DNA of 5,631 bases from Gallionella sp. UBA6045 (GTDB taxonomy: Bacteria; Pseudomonadota; Gammaproteobacteria; Burkholderiales; Gallionellaceae). The notes beneath the pieces were generated by a model that was not told the DNA's origin, made no database searches, and saw only the letters and a list, made by a program, of their open reading frames with translations. Location of the stretch: contig DIYV01000039.1 in the NCBI GenBank assembly GCA_002429165.1, positions 1 to 5,631 of the forward strand, read 5' to 3'. Below are positions 1-5,497 of this stretch, one piece after another (the first letter of the stretch is position 1; each line of letters begins with the position of its first letter). The position numbers were made by a program, and so were the translations under genes.

Positions 1-241
1 CTCGCCTAAACCTCCGCTTCCTTACGACTGATCGAGGCGGCGCTCAGGGGAAGAAAAGCGGAAGCCCAAAACCCAAAAAACAGGTGGGCAACAAGTTGCC
101 CACCTTTGCAGTCATTCGCGAGCGTCTGCCTCCGACACGTTGCGGTCCTTGGCGACCGTCCGCTATCCTGCAACCAATTTAGCGAAATTGATTTCTCCAA
201 ACGACCCATTTGAGACACTCTGTCCTCACCAAAGCAGCCCT
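1..241. other. left flank without a recognisable gene
   Basis: I see no convincing coding region here. The open frames are short, overlap one another on both strands, and match no family I know. Apart from the palindrome at 82-105, the only structure is a weak stem of CGGTC (143-147) and GACCG (154-158) with a six-base loop. The stretch lies downstream of the cytochrome gene terminator and is best read as intergenic DNA. Confidence 0.5.
82..105. repeat. GTGGGCA-type palindromic repeat, left copy; terminator-like on the minus strand
   Basis: Two perfect 11-base arms, AGGTGGGCAAC (82-92) and GTTGCCCACCT (95-105), are separated by AA. The same outer sequence AGGTGGGCA...TGCCCACCT recurs at 5411-5433, so this is probably a dispersed palindromic (REP-like) element. 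Read on the minus strand the hairpin is followed by G and a run of six T (from the A run at 75-80), so it could also act as a second, backup intrinsic terminator for leftward transcripts that pass the one at 471-497. Confidence 0.75.
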
Positions 242-368
242 TCATCTCTGTTTCAGCAAGTCCTCAAACTGTTCAATCGGCAAAGGGTTAGGAATCAAAG
301 TACGCCAGATTCTCGATTTCGTCTGCTGCGGCTAGGCTCAAGGTAATGTCGGTGATGATTAGCTTGCG
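242..368 (-). pseudogene. decayed fragment of a PAS-GGDEF (diguanylate cyclase) gene
   Basis: Read leftward, positions 368-291 give a peptide containing ITDITLSLAAADEIENLAYF and then DS, before a stop at 288-290. This resembles the junction found in many PAS-GGDEF proteins, where a DIT motif ends the PAS domain, a short linker helix follows, and the GGDEF domain opens with LA(Y/F)xDxLTxLPNR. A shift of frame near 290-295 gives LPIEQFEDLLKQR, ending in a stop at 242-244; it resembles the next GGDEF segment (LPNRxLFEDRL). The GG(D/E)EF active-site motif is absent and nothing downstream resembles the rest of the domain, so I read this as a frameshifted relic. The match covers only about 40 residues and could be chance. 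Confidence 0.4.
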
Positions 369-470
369 AAAAAGAGAGTTGCCACTCAGTGCATCAGAAC
401 AGCTTATAAAAATGGCCAGAAAACGGGGAATTCCCTCAAGCGCCATTCCAGTTGAGTCTGCTTTCGTCAT

Positions 471-497
471 AAAAAACGCCCCGAAAAACGGGGCGTT
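471..497 (-). terminator. intrinsic terminator of the cytochrome gene
   Basis: A perfect 9-bp stem, AACGCCCCG (475-483) with CGGGGCGTT (489-497), closes a five-base loop. On the minus strand it is followed directly by a run of six T (the A run at 471-476). It starts 25 bases beyond the cytochrome stop codon (522-524). GC-rich stem, short loop and U-tract give the classic Rho-independent form, and it marks the end of the leftward transcription unit. Confidence 0.93.
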
Positions 498-521
498 GCC
501 ATGGGCAAAATGAGGGATCAA

Positions 522-2540
522 TCAATAGCGTGCATCGGACGGTTTCGGGTCCTTTGGCCAATCCTTAACCTTGCCCGGAAAGTCTGGACGCGGCTGGTGG
601 CTAAAGTAGTAGGCCACATCGACCGATTCCTGGTCGGACAGACCTCCCTGACCGAGTGGGAATTTGCCGTGGAAGCCGATCGGCATGTTGCGCTTGACGA
701 AGGCGGCGGCGGTATAGGTCCGGGCCATGCCGGCGCCGATATTGAAGGACTCATCACCCCATAGCGGCGGGTAAATCATGCCGCCGGCAGCGTTTCTCAG
801 GCCCTCGCCTTTCTCGCCATGGCAAACCGCGCATTGCTTTGCATAAATCTTCTTGCCATTGTCCGAATCTGGCTTGATCGAGCGGTCGATCTTGCCCACA
901 CCACGACCGGCGACCTTCTCTTCTGCCTTGGTTTCGCCCTTCATCCAGTCGAAGTAGGCCACCATCGCTTTCATGTCGTCGGAATCCTTGGGCAGCGGCT
1001 TGCCGTTCATCGAACGCAGGAAGCAACCGTTGATGCGGTCCTCCATCGTGATGATCTTGCCGGCCCGCGCGCCATAGCTCGGGAAGAACGCGGAAACCCC
1101 GACGAAAGGCGAACCATCGGCCACGGTCCCGGCATTGAGGTGACAGCTCGTGCAATTGAGCTGGTCGCCGACATGCTCGGGCAGCAAGTCCCTGGTTTCG
1201 AGGTGCAAGCGCATGCCGCGCACCAGTTGCTGGGCATTTTTGGCCATCAGCATGTTGGCCAGACGCGGCGTTTCAAACTTGCTCGAATCGGTTGTCTTTG
1301 GATCGAGTTCGGCCCGCATCTTGGCCACCGAGCCCGCGTCTACCAAGGGAGCGCCATTGCCCCAGCTTGCCCGGACGAAACTGAGGATCTCGGCCAGTTC
1401 CTTATCCGTCAGTCGGGCAAAGGCCGGCATCGTGAACGCGCGCGGATGTGTCGCCGTGGCAGCTGTCTGTCCGCCAGTCAGGATAATGTGCATCAGTGTC
1501 GACGCATCCTTCGAACTGACGGTCGGATTGCCGGCCAGCGGCGGGAAGACCTTGTTGACTCCACTGCCATCGGCACGGTGACAGTCACCGCAGAACTGGA
1601 TGTAACCCAAGCCGCCGCGTGTGGTGAACAAATCGTCCGACACCTTGGCGACCACTACCTTCGGCGCGGGGTGGGCCGGTTTGTCGTGCGGACCCGCAGG
1701 CAAGGACTTCAGGTAGCTGGCGATGGCCAACAAATCGTCATCATTGACATGCTGCATGCTGTGCATGATGACATCGGTCATATTTCCCGACGCCGTCGCA
1801 TAGCGGTTCTGACCAGTCTTCAGGAACAGCTTGGTGTCCTCAACCGTCCAGAGATCACGCAGGCTCAAGGCACGCCAGGATTCCACCGTCTCGCCGGCCA
1901 GGAAGAGGGATCCATTGGAGCTAGACTCGCTCATTGCCTTTTCCTGAAATAGCAGGCCGCGCGGCGTATGGCAGGCGCCGCAGTGCCCCAGACCCTGGAC
2001 CAGATAAGCGCCGCGGTTCAAGGTGGCATCCTGGCTACTGTTCGGTACGAAAGGCTTGTCGTCCAAGAACAGCCAGTTCCAGATTGCCAGGCCCCAGCGC
2101 ATGTTGAACGGCCAGTGCATTTCGGACGGCTTGTTAGTCAGTTGGACCGGCGCCAGACCCTGCATCAGGTAGGTGTAGAGCACCTGCATGTCGTCAGGTG
2201 TCATCTTGGCATAGGAAGGATAAGGCATGGCCGGATAGAGATTGTGACCGTCCGCTGCGACACCCTTGCGCATGGCGCGGTCGAACTGTTCGAAGGTGTA
2301 ATTGCCAATACCGGTTGCCTTGTCCGGAGTAATGTTCGTTGAATACAACTTGCCGAACGGCGTTTCCAGCGCACGCCCCCCGGCCATCGGCTTGCCTTCT
2401 TCCGCCGTATGGCAAGCCACACAGTCTCCTAGCTGGGCCAGATAGCGACCACGTTCCACCGACTCATTGGCGGCCAACACCAAGCCACTTGCAGCGATAG
2501 CCAGAATGGTCAGAATGCTGCGCAAACAACGAATTTTCAT
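522..2540 (-). CDS. periplasmic pentahaem cytochrome c: trihaem alcohol-dehydrogenase-type module fused to a TsdA-like thiosulfate dehydrogenase/tetrathionate reductase
   Basis: The protein has 672 residues from ATG 2538-2540. This start has AGGGAG six bases upstream and gives a clean signal peptide (residues 1-23, cut near LVLA/ANES); the GTG and ATG codons eight and seven residues upstream lack these. There are five CxxCH haem sites: CVACH 40-44, CGACH 187-191, CGDCH 317-321, CTSCH 463-467 and CAVCH 570-574. Residues ~25-400 resemble the trihaem subunit of membrane alcohol/gluconate dehydrogenases, with probable Met ligands M105 (PAMPYPSY), M254 and M371 (TMPAF). Residues ~410-672 resemble TsdA, which couples two thiosulfates into tetrathionate or the reverse. 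C506 in INGCFLRSMNG is the only non-haem cysteine of the mature chain and matches the Cys ligand of TsdA's active-site haem; M619 (NMPIG) suits the last haem. No PQQ dehydrogenase is adjacent. Reaction direction cannot be told from sequence. Domain calls are firm, substrate is inferred. Confidence 0.88.
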   Translation of the reverse strand: MKIRCLRSILTILAIAASGLVLAANESVERGRYLAQLGDCVACHTAEEGKPMAGGRALETPFGKLYSTNITPDKATGIGNYTFEQFDRAMRKGVAADGHNLYPAMPYPSYAKMTPDDMQVLYTYLMQGLAPVQLTNKPSEMHWPFNMRWGLAIWNWLFLDDKPFVPNSSQDATLNRGAYLVQGLGHCGACHTPRGLLFQEKAMSESSSNGSLFLAGETVESWRALSLRDLWTVEDTKLFLKTGQNRYATASGNMTDVIMHSMQHVNDDDLLAIASYLKSLPAGPHDKPAHPAPKVVVAKVSDDLFTTRGGLGYIQFCGDCHRADGSGVNKVFPPLAGNPTVSSKDASTLMHIILTGGQTAATATHPRAFTMPAFARLTDKELAEILSFVRASWGNGAPLVDAGSVAKMRAELDPKTTDSSKFETPRLANMLMAKNAQQLVRGMRLHLETRDLLPEHVGDQLNCTSCHLNAGTVADGSPFVGVSAFFPSYGARAGKIITMEDRINGCFLRSMNGKPLPKDSDDMKAMVAYFDWMKGETKAEEKVAGRGVGKIDRSIKPDSDNGKKIYAKQCAVCHGEKGEGLRNAAGGMIYPPLWGDESFNIGAGMARTYTAAAFVKRNMPIGFHGKFPLGQGGLSDQESVDVAYYFSHQPRPDFPGKVKDWPKDPKPSDARY

Positions 2541-2546
2541 GCTGCT

Positions 2547-2552
2547 CTCCCT
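2547..2552 (-). promoter_or_regulatory. ribosome binding site that fixes the cytochrome start
   Basis: AGGGAG on the minus strand lies six bases before ATG 2538-2540. It is inside the longer reading frame that would begin at GTG 2562-2564 or ATG 2559-2561, so it supports the internal ATG as the true start. The signal peptide also begins right there. Confidence 0.75.
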
Positions 2553-2582
2553 GTTATTCATCACTGCCCCAGTCTAGGGAAA

Positions 2583-2588
2583 GTTATC
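2583..2588 (-). promoter_or_regulatory. candidate -10 box of the cytochrome promoter
   Basis: GATAAC on the minus strand is a passable sigma-70 -10 element in the gap between the regulator gene and the cytochrome gene. No good -35 hexamer lies 16-18 bases upstream (the nearest is CCAATG), as is common at activator-dependent promoters. Transcription would then begin around 2576. Weak on its own; it gains support from the inverted repeat just upstream. Confidence 0.35.
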
Positions 2589-2594
2589 CGACAT

Positions 2595-2626
2595 GGCTAT
2601 TCAGACATTGGGCTAGTGCAATAGCC
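2595..2626. promoter_or_regulatory. candidate operator: three GGCTA half-sites before the cytochrome gene
   Basis: On the plus strand the gap contains GGCTATT (2595-2601), GGCTAGT (2611-2617) and the inverted AATAGCC (2620-2626). The last two form GGCTA-N6-TAGCC (2611-2626), and the first half-site repeats 16 bases away. No T-run follows on the minus strand, so this is not a terminator for the regulator gene. The inner dyad is centred near 2618.5, about -42 from the candidate start point, a usual place for a NarL/FixJ-family activator. The natural candidate to bind is the response regulator encoded immediately upstream (inference). Confidence 0.5.
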
Positions 2627-2641
2627 TAAATTGATTAGCGC

Positions 2642-3277
2642 TTAGTCCAGCCCGCTCGGGTCCGCCCGCAGGATAAGCCGTGCTAGGTCGGCGGCACTGC
2701 TCGTGCCGGTCTTTTCCATGACATGCTGGCGATGGACGTGCACTGTGTTGTCGCTGATATTTAGCAGGCGTGCCACTTCCTTGTTGGCCAGTCCCTGGGC
2801 GAGCAGTCGGGCCACTTCCCATTCGCGGACCGACAGGCCGCCGAGCACGGCCTGCGCCTCCTGGTGGCGGCGCGTGGCGGCGTAGCGCTCTAGGCTCAAT
2901 TGCACGGCGCGTTCGACGGTATCGAGGAACAACTGATCCTTGAACGGTTTCTGCAGGAAATCGAACGCGCCTGCCTTCATCGCCTGCACGGCCAGTTCGA
3001 CATCGCCATGGCCGGTCATGAAGATGATGGGAAAGGACGAATCGGCTGCCTGCAAGCGGCGTTGCAACTCAAGGCCACTGACCCGCGGCATCCGAATATC
3101 GAGCACCAGGCAACCGCCACCAAGCGGAAACGGTGGCTGAGCGGCCAGAAAAGCCTCGGCCGATTCGTGGCCGACAGCGTCCCAGCCCATCGATTCGAGC
3201 AAAAAAAGCAGCGAACGGCGAAAAGGTGCTTCGTCATCTACGACGTATATCACTGGCTGACCGTCAGGCGAATTCAT
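2642..3277 (-). CDS. FixJ/NarL-type response regulator (TtrR/ThsR-like)
   Basis: This 211-residue DNA-binding transcription regulator is the partner of the upstream histidine kinase. The receiver domain covers about residues 8-125: acidic pair D14-D15, phosphoacceptor D60 in LVLDIRMP, T88 in MTGHGD and K110 in QKPF, so all key residues are present. A LuxR/FixJ helix-turn-helix follows at about 148-205 (LSVREWEVARLLAQG, then NKEVARLLNISDNTVHVH). Length and layout are those of FixJ, TodT-like and TtrR/ThsR regulators. Its ATG overlaps the kinase stop codon as ATGA and has the strong site GGAGGAG just before it, so the two are probably translationally coupled. It ends about 100 bp before the cytochrome ATG, and that gene is its likely target. 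Regulator type is certain; the TtrR/ThsR-like label rests mainly on the kinase and is inferred. Confidence 0.93.
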   Translation of the reverse strand: MNSPDGQPVIYVVDDEAPFRRSLLFLLESMGWDAVGHESAEAFLAAQPPFPLGGGCLVLDIRMPRVSGLELQRRLQAADSSFPIIFMTGHGDVELAVQAMKAGAFDFLQKPFKDQLFLDTVERAVQLSLERYAATRRHQEAQAVLGGLSVREWEVARLLAQGLANKEVARLLNISDNTVHVHRQHVMEKTGTSSAADLARLILRADPSGLD

Positions 3278-3288
3278 GTCTCTCCTCC
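3274..3288 (-). promoter_or_regulatory. ATGA stop-start overlap with strong ribosome binding site
   Basis: The kinase stop TGA (3274-3276) shares bases with the regulator ATG (3275-3277). GGAGGAG (3282-3288), inside the last kinase codons, is the ribosome binding site. This arrangement usually keeps sensor and regulator in a fixed ratio by translational coupling. Confidence 0.85.
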
Positions 3289-5088
3289 ATCCACCACGGG
3301 CATCGGCGCCAGCGGCAAACTGAATTGGAATACCATGCCAGATCCCTCGTCGGCAGTGTGCGCCTGCAACTCGCCACCATGTGCATCGATGATGGTCTTG
3401 CAGATCGACAGGCCAAGGCCGAGGCCATCAGGCTTGGTCGTGAAAAATGCTTCGAACAGGCGATTGCGCACGTCCGGCGCCAGACCAATGCCATAATCGC
3501 GCACCGCGACAGTACAACGTTCCGCCTCGCGAGTCAGCGACACGACTATCGGCTGTGTCGTACCAACGGCCAGTTGGGCGTCCCAGGCATTCTTGAACAG
3601 ATTGAGCAACACCTGCTGGATTTGCAACGGATCGACATCGACCCGCCTGCCGGCTTTATCCAGCGTGTCGTTCAGGACGAGTTCCGGCGCGCCAGCCAGC
3701 ATCCCGCGCATTAGCCCCGCCGTGTCGCGAACCAGTGTGGCGATATCGCAGACTTCACGCACCCTGCTACGCTTTCTGGCAAAGGCACGAATACCACCAA
3801 GAATGCCCGCCGCGCGCTCCGATTCCTCGGCGATTTCCACTGCAGCCTGACGCAGCGCCTCCGGTGACAGTTGTCCACGGTCCTGTCGGCGCAAGAGGCT
3901 GCGCGCGTAGTTGCCGATGGCGGCCAGCGGCTGGTTCAACTCATGCGCCAATGTCCCGGATAACTCCCCCAGGATCGACAGGCGGGACAAATGATCCATC
4001 TGCTGCTGTCCGGACCGAACCCGCGCCTCCAGGCTACCCCGCTCGTCAAGCGCCAAGATCAGTTCGCGAGTCCGCCGCTGCACGATCTGCTCAACATGCA
4101 AGGTATAGCCCCCCCAGGATAGCAGAACCAATATCAAGCCCGCCAGCCATGGCCAATAACGCCGCAGTTGAGAATCCCAACTGGTTTCACGTAGGAAAGC
4201 GTAGGGACCGATCTGCAACTCCTGGAACAATTCATGAACCGGGTGATAGTCTGCTGGAACGCTCCATGACTCGCCGTCTGCATCTGCTTTCAGGGATAGC
4301 AGGGCAAACAGCACTTTGCGCGACAACGCTGCCGGCGTACCTTTTGCCGCAGCGAAGGCCCAGCCAGGGTACAAACGTGACGACACCCGACAGGTCGAGT
4401 CGCTCGGGCGTGGAGATAGCACGCGTAACTCACCCGCCGGTAATACGCCATCCCGCTCAAGGCTTTCGAGCAGGCAAGCCCGCAGCACGCCGGCATCCGC
4501 CCGACCGCTACGCACGGACTCGACCACTCGCTCCATCGGAAAATCAGTGAATAGTAGATTCACCCCGCCACGTTCCGGATCGATGCCCAGTCGCCGCAAT
4601 TCTGCCCAAATCAACTGGTAGCCACCAAAAGCTTCGGGGGACACAGCAGCAAGGGTCTTCCCTCGCAGGTCGTCGAGCGACTGCAAATCCTTGCGTTGAT
4701 CAAGAACAACCACCGCAGAGCCGACCACCTGACCGGGATCGTTTGAAACTTCCGCCACCTGCGTGGCGATTCTGGTAATTCCGCTTTTCGCCTCCAAGAC
4801 GACATAATTGCCCGGATTGGTCACGACGAAATCCAGTTGTCTGGTATTCAACGCCGTAGCTATACCCGCGAGATTGAAATGCTTCAGAACGATGCGCTTG
4901 CCAGGCAGTTTTTCCTCCAGCCCATGGACTAGGGATGACCATTGGACCTCCGCCTCATCCTGCCCCTGCCAGGCCAGGATACCAATACGCACGTCTTCTC
5001 CGGCATGCGCCAAGCCGATTACCAGGCAACAGCAGAAGCCAAGTAACCTGAAGGTAAATTTTCCAATCTGAACTCCCATCGTGTCCAT
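3274..5088 (-). CDS. sensor histidine kinase with periplasmic PhnD-like sensor domain (TtrS/ThsS-like)
   Basis: This 604-residue inner-membrane kinase pairs with the overlapping regulator gene. An N-terminal signal/anchor (about 10-29) leads into a periplasmic PhnD-type binding domain (about 32-300) with the family-like stretch DFVVTNPGNYVVLE (86-99) and a later SSRLYPGWAFA (236-246). A transmembrane helix (about 312-330) and a short coiled linker precede the HisKA domain, with phospho-acceptor H382 in AHELNQPL. The ATPase domain has N496/N500 (NLFKNAWDA), DYGIGL 531-536, LFEAFFTTK 544-552 and GLGLGLS 555-561, so it looks catalytically complete. PhnD-like sensing joined to this kinase type is typical of TtrS (tetrathionate) and ThsS (thiosulfate). 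C205 and C233 are the only cysteines in the sensor domain and might react with a sulfur ligand (inference). ATG 5086-5088 and ATG 5077-5079 are both possible starts and neither has a strong ribosome site. The exact ligand is not determined. Confidence 0.9.
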   Translation of the reverse strand: MDTMGVQIGKFTFRLLGFCCCLVIGLAHAGEDVRIGILAWQGQDEAEVQWSSLVHGLEEKLPGKRIVLKHFNLAGIATALNTRQLDFVVTNPGNYVVLEAKSGITRIATQVAEVSNDPGQVVGSAVVVLDQRKDLQSLDDLRGKTLAAVSPEAFGGYQLIWAELRRLGIDPERGGVNLLFTDFPMERVVESVRSGRADAGVLRACLLESLERDGVLPAGELRVLSPRPSDSTCRVSSRLYPGWAFAAAKGTPAALSRKVLFALLSLKADADGESWSVPADYHPVHELFQELQIGPYAFLRETSWDSQLRRYWPWLAGLILVLLSWGGYTLHVEQIVQRRTRELILALDERGSLEARVRSGQQQMDHLSRLSILGELSGTLAHELNQPLAAIGNYARSLLRRQDRGQLSPEALRQAAVEIAEESERAAGILGGIRAFARKRSRVREVCDIATLVRDTAGLMRGMLAGAPELVLNDTLDKAGRRVDVDPLQIQQVLLNLFKNAWDAQLAVGTTQPIVVSLTREAERCTVAVRDYGIGLAPDVRNRLFEAFFTTKPDGLGLGLSICKTIIDAHGGELQAHTADEGSGMVFQFSLPLAPMPVVDGGET

Positions 5089-5270
5089 TCTAGCAATTCA
5101 GAGTGTTAATCTATTCCTAAAAAATTGTCCATTTTGCATTTACAGTAGTTGCTCCTGATCATGCTGAACAAAGTCTGCATGGGTAGAGGACAGTGCAAAG
5201 CCGCCAATATCTGATGAGTTAACTGCCATTCGCGGTGCTCGGTTTTTTTGCATTTTCTACGGCAGCTTGT
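5089..5270. other. AT-richer leader of the kinase operon, weak promoter candidate
   Basis: No gene is visible. This stretch should hold the leftward promoter of the kinase-regulator pair. The best hexamer I see on the minus strand is TGGACA (5126-5131, one mismatch to the -35 consensus), but the box 16 bases downstream, TTAACA (5104-5109), is a poor -10, so the assignment is weak. The 6-bp palindromes TGATCA (5156-5161) and GTTAAC (5218-5223) are too short to mean much. Confidence 0.3.
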
Positions 5271-5353
5271 GGCCGCTTGTTGCCGGTCACGACCGCCTGC
5301 TTTCTTGCTGGATATTTTATACATCGACCGGCAGCAAATGGCACAGAGCGGCC
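5271..5353. repeat. imperfect inverted repeat with GGCCGCT and TGCCGGTC arms
   Basis: The left arm has GGCCGCT (5271-5277) then TGCCGGTC (5281-5288). The right arm has the complements in mirrored order, GACCGGCA (5326-5333) then AGCGGCC (5347-5353). The two blocks sit 3 bases apart in one arm and 13 in the other, so the repeat has drifted. There is no coding signal here. It resembles degenerate dispersed intergenic repeats I recall from proteobacterial genomes with GGCAGCAA and GAAAGCGG words (GAAAGCGG is at 5379-5386), but I cannot confirm membership. Confidence 0.45.
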
Positions 5354-5408
5354 CTTTGATCCTTGCAATAGCCTACCCGAAAGCGGCACATGGCGCTTTG
5401 CTTTCAAT

Positions 5409-5435
5409 CCAGGTGGGCACAACGTGCCCACCTGG
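5409..5435. repeat. GTGGGCA-type palindromic repeat, right copy
   Basis: Perfect 12-base arms CCAGGTGGGCAC (5409-5420) and GTGCCCACCTGG (5424-5435) surround AAC. It shares the core AGGTGGGCA...TGCCCACCT with the element at 82-105, but the inner base pairs and loop differ while pairing is kept. No T-run follows on either strand, so it is not an intrinsic terminator. A dispersed REP-like element is the best reading. Confidence 0.75.
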
Positions 5436-5450
5436 CAGTAAAGAAATATC

Positions 5451-5466
5451 GGGCAATTTTTTGCCC
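5451..5466. repeat. small hairpin, possible degenerate third copy
   Basis: GGGCAA (5451-5456) and TTGCCC (5461-5466) form a perfect 6-bp stem around TTTT. It lies 15 bases from the palindrome at 5409-5435, and its right side, TTGCCCAC, matches the left-copy arm at 97-103. It may be a shortened member of the same family, forming a doublet with its neighbour. Confidence 0.5.
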
Positions 5467-5497
5467 ACGATTAAACGATTTTTGCTTCTCATCCCCT

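Noticed and set aside
426..435. Perfect 10-base palindrome GGGAATTCCC
   Set aside because: Too short, without a loop or T-tract, unpaired with any other site, and expected by chance at this scale.
288..521. Minus-strand frame of 77 residues as an intact small gene
   Set aside because: It starts next to the cytochrome stop codon and runs through the intrinsic terminator; only its distal part (about 291-368) resembles protein, and that reads as a pseudogene fragment.
819..1952. Long plus-strand open frame of 377 residues inside the cytochrome gene
   Set aside because: It lies wholly antisense to a gene with five haem motifs, shows no recognisable domain, and is rich in His and Arg in the way typical of shadow frames of GC-rich genes.
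2541..2564. Start of the cytochrome at GTG 2562-2564 or ATG 2559-2561
   Set aside because: The ribosome binding site AGGGAG falls inside this extension and the signal peptide begins at ATG 2538-2540, so the eight extra residues are unlikely to be translated.
2900..3714. Overlapping plus-strand frames (2900-3496 and 3133-3714) across the regulator-kinase junction
   Set aside because: Both run opposite conserved catalytic motifs of the real genes and have no family resemblance.
3735..4550. Plus-strand open frame of 271 residues inside the kinase gene
   Set aside because: Antisense to a clear histidine kinase, with low-complexity Pro/Arg/Ala/Ser composition and no motif.
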